Shown here: positions 14,947 to 22,736 of the stretch, in pieces | Layout: every line of letters starts with the position of its first letter | How positions within the stretch are numbered: the stretch's first letter is position 1 | From: Desertivirga brevis | GTDB taxonomy: Bacteria > Bacteroidota > Bacteroidia > Sphingobacteriales > Sphingobacteriaceae | Assembly (NCBI RefSeq): GCF_017355835.1 | Contig: NZ_JAFEWF010000006.1 | Coordinates: 186,001 to 250,000 of the forward strand | Reading direction: 5' to 3' | Length of the DNA stretch: 64,000 nt | Translations under genes and position numbers: made by a program | Notes under the pieces: model-generated | What the model was told of the DNA's origin: nothing | The model's input: the letters and a program-made list of their open reading frames with translations, nothing else | Database searches by the model: none

Positions 14947-15690
14947 AACATCCTCCTGTATAGATGACGGTAATTCCTGTATTACTTGCTTTACTTGTTC
15001 CTCGGGAAGTTCCATTCTTCCCAGAAAGTACAACAATAATGCCTGCTTTAAATCGTGACTGCCTTCAGCCAGTCCTATTGACAGCACCGCTGTAAAGTTT
15101 CCTTGTAGCCAATCCTTATCGAAGCTGTACTTCAAAATAAGTAACGAAGCAGCCAAAAACCGATTTTCAAGGCCACGTAAATCCTCATCGGGCAGCTCCC
15201 GCAGGTTGTGGTAAATGTACTGAAAATCGGGAATATAAGGAAGCAGTTCCTTTTGTAGGTCCCCAAAAAGTTCTGCCGCCGTATGGTACTCCCACTTCTG
15301 TTTTCCGTGATAGAACAAAACCGGGATAATGGGACTGAGCTGCTTGCGCCCTTGCTTTACCTGTTGCAGATAGCCTGAGTAAAGATAACTCCCAATTTGT
15401 AAGGGCGTGTATTTATCGCGATAGCTCTTGTGCTCTATTAGCAGGCAAACCTCTACCTTAGTCCGACTCCCGGCAATGTGGCAGGAGTAAACGACATCGG
15501 AAATGCTCCGGCGGAGCTCTCCTGATACGTAACTACACGGCTGCTGTTGAAGGGTGGAGAAGTCAAGCTTTTGTACAAGATGGTCAGGTAGGGTGGTACG
15601 AAAATAATCCGTAGCCACCTGTCTGTCAGCAAGGATAGCCCGAACAAAACTGTCATGTGCGGAAGAAAGATCTGCCATTTCAAAATCCAA
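14734..15690 (-). CDS. Rpn family recombination-promoting nuclease (PD-(D/E)XK)
   Basis: This 318-residue protein belongs to the Rpn/transposase_31 group. The nuclease core is intact in the first 110 residues: an acidic residue in SISDVVYSC and the E-x-K pair in LLIEHKSYRD. A helical middle part follows (residues 110-248). The last 70 residues are a Glu/Arg/Ala-rich helix and a short helical end (AIATRLSIEEIENLK). E. coli RpnA-type proteins cut DNA, raise recombination and defend against phage. Inside the gene, AGGAGG (14952-14957) lies five bases before an in-frame ATG at 14946, so the C-terminal 70 residues could be made alone. The 5' side is flanked by a HEPN gene fragment. A broken copy with another tail is at 3475-4360. 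Confidence 0.85.
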   Translation of the reverse strand: MDFEMADLSSAHDSFVRAILADRQVATDYFRTTLPDHLVQKLDFSTLQQQPCSYVSGELRRSISDVVYSCHIAGSRTKVEVCLLIEHKSYRDKYTPLQIGSYLYSGYLQQVKQGRKQLSPIIPVLFYHGKQKWEYHTAAELFGDLQKELLPYIPDFQYIYHNLRELPDEDLRGLENRFLAASLLILKYSFDKDWLQGNFTAVLSIGLAEGSHDLKQALLLYFLGRMELPEEQVKQVIQELPSSIQEDVMSTYELILEKGRMEERARLEHLLQEERARAEAEKKAEKRTTALYLKNLGMAVAEIAIATRLSIEEIENLK

Positions 15691-15744
15691 TTTATGTAGA
15701 TGCTATTGCAGCTAAAATGACCTGCGTCATTTCAACAATTTATA

Positions 15745-15935
15745 AAGGATATTGATGAGGTAATCTGCTTTGCCAGAAGGAACAGCTGTAACACCAGAAT
15801 CAGCAGCTTCGGTCCGGCGAAGGTGGATGCACAAGCCCATTACTTACTACTGGTAATCACCGAGAGCATTGAACGGCAGGAGCATGTTTTACAGGATTAC
15901 GTCAATGTCCATTTCAAATTAGGGAAAGTTACCCT
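15745..15935 (+). pseudogene. N-terminal fragment of HEPN protein gene
   Basis: Matches the intact HEPN gene from about 13820 to 14010 (IDEVICFARR, then ERQEHVLQDYVNVHFKLGKVTL), without its start and without anything after the LGKVTL segment. Beyond it to about 16130 is sequence I cannot assign. It is head-to-head with the intact Rpn gene, the same arrangement as at 4358. Confidence 0.75.
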
Positions 15936-16130
15936 CAATTGTTATCCCCAAATCAGCCTTAAAGGCCTCCCGAAAATAAGCAGCGATTTTCTTCCGCCAA
16001 CTGTGATAAATAGAGCCCCTTTGTTCAGTTCTTGTTCAGTTATCCTACGCTCAATAACCTCAAAAACTGAATTTGACCTGAACCAGAATTGAAGGAGTAA
16101 TGGCTGAGTTATCACCACGAGTCACAGGTT

Positions 16131-16300
16131 TTATCCTCTTGCCTGAAGCAAGTCCCACAGCACTTTCTTCCAAAAAGGCCCTTCAGAAAAAATAGTGGGA
16201 CTAATAAGTTTAAAATTATTTTCTAACCAAATATATTGTTCGTCGGTAAAAGTGAAATTTACATAGGCGCCATCGCCATTTTCGATTGTTATCCAGCCAA
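16131..16300 (-). pseudogene. C-terminal fragment of SUKH immunity protein
   Basis: On the minus strand, sequence from ITIENGDG to the end (TDEQYIWLENNFKLISP ... FWKKVLWDLLQARG) matches the last third of the SUKH gene at 12795-13361, including the stop. The N-terminal two thirds are replaced by the repeat block at 16302. Confidence 0.75.
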
Positions 16301-16301
16301 G

Positions 16302-16402
16302 TCTCCGCCCACTTAAACAAAAGAATAGTAAAAGAAAAAGTAAATAACAGTAAAAGCCTTTCAAAAGTATTCCCGAAGCATTCTTAGCAAACAGTAAAAG
16401 GC
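16302..16402. repeat. Repeat block with AGTAAAAG motifs, first copy
   Basis: Runs from 'agtctccgcccacttaa' to 'cttagcaaacagtaaaag' and is repeated in diverged form at 16682-16806. It is not obviously coding. Confidence 0.55.
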
Positions 16403-16493
16403 AGGCGAAGGAAAAGCAGCCAGATACCATCACCAACGCGAAATAAAAGGCTAATATTTTTTGGAGTTCTTTAAATAACTCTTATATTCGCTC

Positions 16494-16548
16494 AAATTGT
16501 GATAAGGTTTAGGTTGCCCTGCTGCTCTCAAAGCGGTAGGGCTTTTTT
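16494..16548 (+). terminator. Dispersed terminator-like hairpin, copy 2
   Basis: Nearly identical over about 50 bases to 12651-12705, including the conserved leader, the GCCCT...AGGGC hairpin and the T run. No intact plus-strand gene ends nearby, so it looks like a carried-along or mobile element here. Confidence 0.7.
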
Positions 16549-16681
16549 CTGGGCTGGTGCCGGAGTAAGAACTGAATAATTTCAGCCATTCTCTCATTTT
16601 TTATTCATTCCTTCCAGTTCTCTTCGGGAATGCTTTAAGACTGGTTCGGAATCCCTACGACTCTCCTCCGACTCTCGGCCG

Positions 16682-16806
16682 AGTCTCCTCCGACTTAAGC
16701 AAAAGAACAGTAAAAGAAAAGGTAAACAATAGTAAAAGAAAAGGTAAACAACAGTAGAAGCCTTCCCGAACCGTTCCCGAAGCAGTCTTAGCAAACAGTA
16801 AGAGAA
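16682..16806. repeat. Repeat block with AGTAAAAG motifs, second copy
   Basis: Second copy of the block at 16302-16402, lengthened by a tandem 22-base duplication (16709-16730 and 16731-16752, differing at one base). The gap from 16807 to about 17180 continues with repeated CCCGAA-containing words but holds no gene I can support. Confidence 0.6.
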
Positions 16807-17184
16807 AAGACGAAGAAAAGACGAATAACGTCTATGCCAATATGTGGATTCTCTCGTACTAGTGGTAGGTTAGGCGGTAGAGGAAACCTCGACAGATAAT
16901 TGATGTACAGGATCACAACAAATCCACAAGAGTACCCGAACAGTTCCACAAGAATTCCACACGTGCAGCACAACGGAAGCAAAGGCTGCCTACAATGTTT
17001 CCCGAACCAGTCTTAAAGGGCTCCCGAAGAGTAAGACCAGGTGAGTTCTTCAACTTAACATTCGTAACAGTCTGCAGGATCATTGTCTTTGCTTGAGCTA
17101 CGAGGAAGTTCTGAGTGCTGCATATGGAGTAGAAGCACTGATTTGCTAACTACGAAATGACCAATATAATTAGTATATTTGTCA

Positions 17185-17190
17185 CGAGGT
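17185..17190 (+). promoter_or_regulatory. Ribosome binding site that fixes the ATG at 17201
   Basis: GAGGTG (within CACGAGGTGAA) lies ten bases before ATG 17201. A GTG at 17189 in the same frame overlaps this site, so it is unlikely to be the start. Confidence 0.6.
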
Positions 17191-17200
17191 GAATAAAGTT

Positions 17201-17626
17201 ATGAAGGTTGCCAATTCAGAAAAACGTGTAGTGGTCGTCATTTGGAAGAACAAACAAGAAACGGAAGTTTTTTCCAACTTGAAGAACTTCTGTTTAAGCT
17301 ATCCGCAGTATAACTATAACACGCTTAGCAATTATCTCAGCAAAGAGAAGATCGCTTACGAAAATGACTTTGTAAAGGTGGAGCGTAAAGTGATTGTATC
17401 GAAAGTTAAACCCCAATCGCAGGTAGTTAAGGTCAGGGCAATAGCACCTGTCGTGCGGAAGGTTGCATTAAAAGATGCGAATGATGATGAAAACGACCTG
17501 CGTTACTGGTTAAGTCGTCCGGTACAGGAACGCGCTGCAGCAACTACATTCCTGGTAATGCAGATGCTAAAGAAAGGTCAGCGGATGGATAAGACAGTCG
17601 TTAATAAAATAAAGCCGATGTCATGA
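17201..17626 (+). CDS. Antitoxin-like partner of nucleotidyltransferase
   Basis: This 141-residue protein starts at ATG 17201 because GAGGTG just upstream fits that start. The N-terminal half (about residues 5-65, VVVVIWKNKQETEVFSNLKNFC ... YNYNTLSNYLSKE) looks like a small DNA-associating or substrate-sensing domain. The C-terminal part carries a motif common in proteins paired with nucleotidyltransferases (RYWLSRPVQERAAATTFLV). Its stop overlaps the next start (ATGA, 17623-17626), so the two are coupled. The order, antitoxin before nucleotidyltransferase toxin, matches AbiEi/AbiEii-like pairs, although the sequence is not a clear AbiEi. Confidence 0.6.
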   Translation: MKVANSEKRVVVVIWKNKQETEVFSNLKNFCLSYPQYNYNTLSNYLSKEKIAYENDFVKVERKVIVSKVKPQSQVVKVRAIAPVVRKVALKDANDDENDLRYWLSRPVQERAAATTFLVMQMLKKGQRMDKTVVNKIKPMS

Positions 17627-18120
17627 CATTAGCCGAAGACTTCGAAGATTTTATTAAATTACTTAATACGCACCAGGTTCAATATATGGTGGTAGGCGGC
17701 TATGCATTGACTTTTCACGGTAAACCGCGTTATACTGGAGACCTGGATATATGGATTGCCATATCAGCGGAAAATGCTTCCAGGCTGATCCAGGTTATTA
17801 AAGATTTTGGTATGGCGTCGTTGGGTTTCCAAAAAGAAGATTTTTTGAGGCCCGGCTATATTTCCCAGATCGGTTATCCGCCTTTACGCATAGATATTCT
17901 GAATGTTATTGATGGTGTCAGCTTTGAAGAAGCCTACCAAAATAAACAGACCATTATTGAAGGTGATCTCCAAATTGCTTACATTGGCCTGGACGACCTG
18001 CTGGCCAATAAATTAGCCTCAGGCAGGAAAAGAGATTTGGACGACGTTAAGGCAATCAGAAATATCGTTCCGGAGACAAAAACAAAGGCCCTTAAAAACA
18101 GAAAAGGTCCTAAACTTTGA
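17623..18120 (+). CDS. Nucleotidyltransferase (AbiEii/MNT-like), probable toxin
   Basis: This 165-residue soluble protein has a nucleotidyltransferase signature near residues 22-45: VVGGYALTFHG, then RYTGDLDIWI with the DxD pair. A later LRIDILNVIDGVSFEEA segment and a Lys-rich C-terminus with KRDLDDVKAI follow. Such proteins transfer nucleotides onto RNA or protein in type IV-like and MNT toxin systems. It is coupled by a four-base overlap to the gene before it. The catalytic pair is intact, so it is likely active. Confidence 0.75.
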   Translation: MTLAEDFEDFIKLLNTHQVQYMVVGGYALTFHGKPRYTGDLDIWIAISAENASRLIQVIKDFGMASLGFQKEDFLRPGYISQIGYPPLRIDILNVIDGVSFEEAYQNKQTIIEGDLQIAYIGLDDLLANKLASGRKRDLDDVKAIRNIVPETKTKALKNRKGPKL

Positions 18121-18239
18121 TCGGGCATCATACCCTCCCATTTTGCAAGTCTCATCCGGTTTATCGAAATTTGGCCCCAGGATTTCCTGAATATTCCTAT
18201 AATAACCAGTAAACATTTAGATCAATCAGCCATTTTAGC

Positions 18240-21200
18240 ATGTTTAATAAATTCGCAAGCATAGGCCTTTTTACTATCCTATGCAATGTTCTTTCTACAA
18301 ACCTGAAGGCTCAGGAAGCGCAGCTTGATACGCCCCGTGTGCGGATTACAGCAACAGGAGATTTAGGTTACACAAAGGCACCCAATGGCGACAGGGTTCC
18401 CGACTATTCCTATTGCGGATATCAGAACTCTAATGAACCTATTCCGAATGTTCCGGTGAAGGTTATTGTTCCTTCTATGAAGGGGGATGCAACAAAGGCT
18501 ATTCAATCGGCTATTGATTACGTGTCTTCTCTGCCACATGGTAAAGCCGGCTTTCGAGGTGCTATATTGCTGGAGAAGGGAGAATTTCAACTTGCAGGCT
18601 CTCTGGAAATAAGAGCAAGCGGGGTTGTTTTACGGGGAGCCGGACCAGGGAAGGGGGGAACAACCTTAGTCGCAACAGGTACAGGCAGGGAAACGCTGAT
18701 CAGGGTGTTTGGAAGAAATGATAGAAAAGCAGAGGCAGCTGTTCCCTTGCAGAACGTTTATGTTCCGGTAAATGCCCTGACCCTGAGTTTTAAGTCGCCC
18801 CATAATTTTAAAACCGGCGATAAGATTATTGTAAAGCGGCCATCGACCCAAGAATGGATACAATCGATAGGAGCCGACAAGATCGGTTCCTATGTAAATT
18901 ACCATTTAACGCATTGGGAGGCTGGTGACTTCGATCAGAATTGGCTGAGAAGGGTAGTAGCGGCAGATCAACATTCTATTACCATCGACCTTCCTCTCAG
19001 CAACTCGCTCGACCCGAAATATGGTGGCGGAACTGTTGCAAAATATACCTGGGAAGGACGAATCCGCAATGTTGGTGTTGAAAACCTGAACTGTGTTTCT
19101 GCTTTCGACAGCTCTAATCCGAAAGACGAGAACCATCGCTGGATGGCTGTAACGCTGGAGAACGTAGAGGATGCCTGGGTACGCCGTGTCGAAGCAAAGC
19201 ATTTTGTAAGTTCCGCTGTAGCGGTTTGGGAAACTGCCAGTCGCGTTACTGTGGAAGATTGTAAATCTCTTTCGCCGGTTGGGGAGATAGGAAACTACCG
19301 CCGCCTTTCGTTCCAGACATTAGGGCAGCAGGTATTGTTTCAACGCTGTTATGCTGAATACGGCTATCATGATTTCTCGGTAGGCTTTTCTGCTGCGGGA
19401 CCGAATGCTTTTGTTCAATGCTACTCGTATTTACCCTATAACTTCAGCGGCACGATAGGGGGATGGTCTACAGGAGTACTGTTTGATAAAGTGACGGTTG
19501 ATGGGGGAAACTTGTTTTTGGATTACCGGGATGTGGATGGACAGGGAGGCGGATGGACTACAGCCAATTCACTAAGCTGGCAGGCAAGGGCAGCGAAGCT
19601 TTATTTATCAAACCCTCCCGGAGCGCAGAACTGGGCATACGGAAGCTGGGCACAGGGCTATGGGAACGGTTTTCACGAAAGGCCACATAGTTTTTTAAAG
19701 CCCGAAAGTTTCTATTATGCACAGCTGAAAGCCAGAACAGGGAAAGATTCGCCCGAATTGGATAAGATATTGGTCTACACCTCTTCATCCGGCTCAGCTC
19801 CCTCACCGGAGCTCGCGGCTCAATATAGCGAGCGTTCAAAGCGGCCTGATCTTACACTGTATACCTGGATCGACTCTATGATTGCCCGTTATCCATTAAT
19901 ATCTAATCTGTCGGGAGCACGAAGGCTGTCTGCGATTAAGCTTCCTGCTAAAGCAAGTCTTCCAAAATCTGCTCCGGCTATACGGCTTTCCGGAGGATGG
20001 ATTGTAAAAGGGGGTGAAGTATTGGCTGGTAGAAAAGCCAGGACTTCGATGTGGAGAGGTTCAACCCGGCCGGGCGAAATAGCCAATGCAAATTTAAACC
20101 TTGTTCGCTTTGTTCCTGGTCGCACCGGTTCAGGATTAACAGACCATCTCGACTCGGTAGTTAGCGAGATGAAGGCTAAGAATATGGTAGCTATGCAGAA
20201 CTTTCCGGCCTTGTGGTATGAGCGGAGGAGGGATGATCATGCAAGGGCCCGGCGTGCGGATGCTGATGTATGGGCTCCTTTTTATGAGCAGCCTTTCAGC
20301 CGCAGCGGTCAGGGGGAAGCCTTTGATCGCCTGAGTAAATACGACCTGACGAAATGGAATCCCTGGTACTGGTCTCGTTTAAAGGAATTCGCGCACCTTG
20401 CAGATCAGAATGGCCTGCTGTTTATCCAGGAGCACTATCTGCAGCACAACATTATTGAAGAAGGCGCACATTGGGCGGATTATCCCTGGAGAACAGCGAA
20501 CAATATCAATAACACCGGCTTTGCTGAGGATCCTGCCTATGCGGGAGATAAACGTATTTACATGGCAGTTGAGTTTTACGATACAACTAACGCGGTCAGA
20601 AAGCAACTGCACAGGAATTACATTCGCAAAAGTCTGGATGAGTTTAAGGATAATAAAAATGTGGTGCATCACCTGGGACATGAATATACGGGTCCGCTGC
20701 ATTTTGTACAATTCTGGCTGGATATCATAGCCGAATGGCAAAAGGAGAATAATAAAGAGGTGATGGTGATGTTACCCGGTACAAAAGACGTACAGGATGC
20801 TATTCTTGCAGATCCTCGCCGCTCTGAGCTGGTGGATATTGTGGAAGTTGTCCAGTGGCAGTATCGCAAGGATGGGAGTTTGTATTCGCCTACGGGAGGT
20901 CAGAGTCTTACGGAGCGACAGTATGCACGAATTATGGAGGTAGGCGAAACTTCTTTCGATCAGGTTTACCGGGCGGTAAGTGAGTTCCGTCTTAAATACC
21001 CCGGTAAAGCAATGGTTTATTCCCGTCAAGGCGGAGAATATGGGAGCTGGGGAGCGTTCATGGCAGGAGGTTCCCTGGCAAATTTACCGGTACAAAACAA
21101 ACGATTTCTGCAGGAAGCTCTGAAGTTTAGCCCTTTGAAGATGAAGGAGCAGCCTTCAGGAACCTATGTGCTTGGCGAGAAGGCTAAGGGATATATCGTG

Positions 21201-21377
21201 TTTTCACAGGATGGATTGGTAAATATTAACCTTGACGATGATGCGAAGAAATACACCCTGAATTGGATAAACCCGGCTTCGGGAGAGATGATCTCTAAGG
21301 GAACAGTTATTACAAAGCAAGCTACTCTTCAGTCACCTTTTAAGGGGCCGGCAGTGGCATGGTTACAGTTGAAGTAG
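18240..21377 (+). CDS. Secreted beta-helix protein with DUF6298-like domain
   Basis: This 1045-residue protein has a Sec signal (about residues 1-24, cut after LKAQ). Residues about 70-480 form a pectate-lyase-like right-handed beta-helix (GDATKAIQSAIDYV opening, then repeated 'VTVEDCKS', 'VLFQRCYAEY', 'AFVQCYSY' rungs). From about residue 580 a second, glycosidase-like part begins (LSGGWIVKGGEVLAGRK ... WRGST ... VRFVPGR, later YGSWGAFMAGG), as in proteins annotated DUF6298. A polysaccharide lyase or hydrolase on plant- or host-type glycans is plausible; catalytic residues cannot be assigned by eye. It stands alone between accessory genes, 2.8 kb before the polysaccharide locus. Confidence 0.75.
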   Translation: MFNKFASIGLFTILCNVLSTNLKAQEAQLDTPRVRITATGDLGYTKAPNGDRVPDYSYCGYQNSNEPIPNVPVKVIVPSMKGDATKAIQSAIDYVSSLPHGKAGFRGAILLEKGEFQLAGSLEIRASGVVLRGAGPGKGGTTLVATGTGRETLIRVFGRNDRKAEAAVPLQNVYVPVNALTLSFKSPHNFKTGDKIIVKRPSTQEWIQSIGADKIGSYVNYHLTHWEAGDFDQNWLRRVVAADQHSITIDLPLSNSLDPKYGGGTVAKYTWEGRIRNVGVENLNCVSAFDSSNPKDENHRWMAVTLENVEDAWVRRVEAKHFVSSAVAVWETASRVTVEDCKSLSPVGEIGNYRRLSFQTLGQQVLFQRCYAEYGYHDFSVGFSAAGPNAFVQCYSYLPYNFSGTIGGWSTGVLFDKVTVDGGNLFLDYRDVDGQGGGWTTANSLSWQARAAKLYLSNPPGAQNWAYGSWAQGYGNGFHERPHSFLKPESFYYAQLKARTGKDSPELDKILVYTSSSGSAPSPELAAQYSERSKRPDLTLYTWIDSMIARYPLISNLSGARRLSAIKLPAKASLPKSAPAIRLSGGWIVKGGEVLAGRKARTSMWRGSTRPGEIANANLNLVRFVPGRTGSGLTDHLDSVVSEMKAKNMVAMQNFPALWYERRRDDHARARRADADVWAPFYEQPFSRSGQGEAFDRLSKYDLTKWNPWYWSRLKEFAHLADQNGLLFIQEHYLQHNIIEEGAHWADYPWRTANNINNTGFAEDPAYAGDKRIYMAVEFYDTTNAVRKQLHRNYIRKSLDEFKDNKNVVHHLGHEYTGPLHFVQFWLDIIAEWQKENNKEVMVMLPGTKDVQDAILADPRRSELVDIVEVVQWQYRKDGSLYSPTGGQSLTERQYARIMEVGETSFDQVYRAVSEFRLKYPGKAMVYSRQGGEYGSWGAFMAGGSLANLPVQNKRFLQEALKFSPLKMKEQPSGTYVLGEKAKGYIVFSQDGLVNINLDDDAKKYTLNWINPASGEMISKGTVITKQATLQSPFKGPAVAWLQLK

Positions 21378-21379
21378 AG

Positions 21380-21401
21380 GTGGTAGCGGTCCTACGACCA
21401 G
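21380..21401. repeat. REP-like palindrome, copy 3 (half)
   Basis: Only the right half remains (GGTAGCGGTCCTACGACCAG), starting two bases after the stop of the DUF6298-type gene. Its left arm seems to have been lost or replaced. Confidence 0.7.
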
Positions 21402-21421
21402 TTTGCTCCTGCAGTCGCACT

Positions 21422-21452
21422 ATTGGGTCTGAGCGAGACGCTCAGGCCCAAT
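21422..21452. repeat. Hairpin ATTGGG(T/C)CTGAGCG, companion of REP-like copies
   Basis: ATTGGGTCTGAGCG and CGCTCAGGCCCAAT pair through 14 positions with one G-T pair and a 3-base loop. Diverged relatives of the CTGAGCG/CGCTCAG word lie beside other REP-like copies (near 12010, 12153 and 21533), suggesting a composite element. Confidence 0.65.
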
Positions 21453-21474
21453 AGAAGAGTTTTTTCATCTTCTT

Positions 21475-21512
21475 ACTGGTCGTGACGTAAGCGGTAGCGA
21501 TCCTACGACTAG
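21475..21512. repeat. REP-like palindrome, copy 4
   Basis: ACTGGTCGT...GTAAGCGGTAGCGATCCTACGACTAGT, diverged at a few positions. It is in direct orientation with copy 3 about 95 bases upstream, with the ATTGGG hairpin between them. Confidence 0.75.
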
Positions 21513-21554
21513 TTTGCCTGGGGGCGCACTCTTAGGTCTGAGGGGGTAAATGTT

Positions 21555-22085
21555 TTAAACGAGGTTGAGGAGACTATTCAGCCCCCCTGATACATGAGGC
21601 GCTTCCAACTTCCGTAATTCTTGATTGCTAATCAAATCGTGTTCTTTCTCTTTTTCAATAAGTTTAAACCATTGAAGAGCCGGAATGAATTTGTTAGAGT
21701 GTATTTCTAAACGAATAATAAAACTTTCGTTCGGTTCTCGTCTGTTATTCAGATAATGACTTAATTGATATTCGCTCACGTTTACATCTAAGGCGAAATC
21801 CTTCTTCTTCTTATTAAGGACTTGAATGTATTGCTCAAGGAAGTAGCTAAAACGAAAACGAGGATCAAACTTGTCGCTGCTCAAATAATCTTCAAGCTGA
21901 AATTTCAATTGAAGCAATTTGTTTTTCAATCTGTCTTCATCACTCAACTGTTTTCTTCTTGCTTTTCTTTTCTCATTTAGTTCCGCATCTGCCAGTTTTT
22001 TATCTTCATCACTTATTGTCTGGGGAATGATAAACGCTTCTGCAATTTCTTTCCCTGATAGCCCATTTATTTTATCCCGTTTCAT
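21555..22085 (-). CDS. HTH antitoxin-like protein of GNAT pair
   Basis: This 176-residue cytoplasmic protein is very rich in Lys and Glu in its first 65 residues. A helix-turn-helix of the phage-repressor type follows (about residues 95-130: FALDVNVSEYQLSHYLNNRREPNESFIIRLEIHS). The C-terminal tail may bind the partner. Its start overlaps the stop of the acetyltransferase gene by four bases (22082-22085). Toxin first, HTH antitoxin second is the usual order in HigBA-like systems; pairing of an HTH protein with a GNAT enzyme recurs in Bacteroidota. The DNA-binding antitoxin role is inference. Confidence 0.7.
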   Translation of the reverse strand: MKRDKINGLSGKEIAEAFIIPQTISDEDKKLADAELNEKRKARRKQLSDEDRLKNKLLQLKFQLEDYLSSDKFDPRFRFSYFLEQYIQVLNKKKKDFALDVNVSEYQLSHYLNNRREPNESFIIRLEIHSNKFIPALQWFKLIEKEKEHDLISNQELRKLEAPHVSGGLNSLLNLV

Positions 22086-22552
22086 TTGTAGTACTTCCTT
22101 ATTAAATTTATCAATTCGTTTCCCTCTAAATATATCTGCCTTCCGCCATCCAGGAAGCCGTACGCTTCAATATAATGATGTTTTAAACTTGTTTTAGGTA
22201 ATAGGGATATACAAGGGAAATCTGAATGTCGCTTAATAGCCTCCCTTCCGGCAAAAGCAATCAAACATTTGGCCACGTCCATGTAACGCTTTTCTTTCCC
22301 AACGTGCTCTTCTGCGCAGGCTAATAGCTTGATCTCCAATCTTTGCTCTTCTTTATGATCATAAATGGCAATCAGCCCTAGTATCTCGTCTTCATTTTCA
22401 ACAAGTACCAGCTTAAAAAGTTCGTTTTCATGCTTTAATGACTTCCAGTCGAAGAAAAAACGCTTCTTAGTAATCTTGGTAAAGTCGTTATGCTCAACCT
22501 TCTTAACCTTAACTGCAAGCGATCTATTACTAGCAGCCTCAATTACATTCAT
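22082..22552 (-). CDS. GNAT-family N-acetyltransferase, probable toxin
   Basis: I place the start at ATG 22552 (MNVIEAASNRSL); a longer frame to 22687 would translate a REP-like repeat. The 156-residue protein has a GNAT-like pattern: an early helix (KRFFFDWKSL), a strand with EILGLIAIYD, the LEIKLLACAEEHVGK strand where acetyl-CoA binds, a CLIAFAGREAIKRH helix, and HHYIEAYGF near the end, as in many acetyltransferases. It forms a coupled pair with the HTH gene after it. A toxin that acetylates tRNA or a protein is possible. Confidence 0.65.
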   Translation of the reverse strand: MNVIEAASNRSLAVKVKKVEHNDFTKITKKRFFFDWKSLKHENELFKLVLVENEDEILGLIAIYDHKEEQRLEIKLLACAEEHVGKEKRYMDVAKCLIAFAGREAIKRHSDFPCISLLPKTSLKHHYIEAYGFLDGGRQIYLEGNELINLIRKYYK

Positions 22553-22620
22553 AAACAAATGTAGTAAAAATTTACATTTTTTGTAAAGTTTAATAGGTGC
22601 CAGTAAGAGTTCCCTCATTG

Positions 22621-22653
22621 CTGGTCGTAGGTTAAGCGGTTGCGGTCCTACGC
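22621..22653. repeat. REP-like palindrome, copy 5 (right arm decayed)
   Basis: CTGGTCGTAGGTTAAGCGG is intact, but the right arm has changed to CCTACGCTTGGG, so the outer stem is lost. It lies just upstream of the GNAT gene. Confidence 0.75.
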
Positions 22654-22736
22654 TTGGGGTAACGCGAAAGCAAGCACTTAAAGTCAAAGAAAGCGGCTTT
22701 TCAACGAGGAAGAAGGATGGGCTTCAATTTCCTTTT

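Noticed and set aside
16131..16982. Minus-strand frames at 16131-16436, 16594-16794 and 16788-16982
   Set aside because: Only the SUKH C-terminal part is real protein remnant; the Leu/Phe-rich stretches come from translating the AGTAAAAG repeat blocks.
22553..22687. N-terminal extension of the GNAT protein
   Set aside because: It runs through REP-like copy 5, and the GNAT homology begins after ATG 22552.
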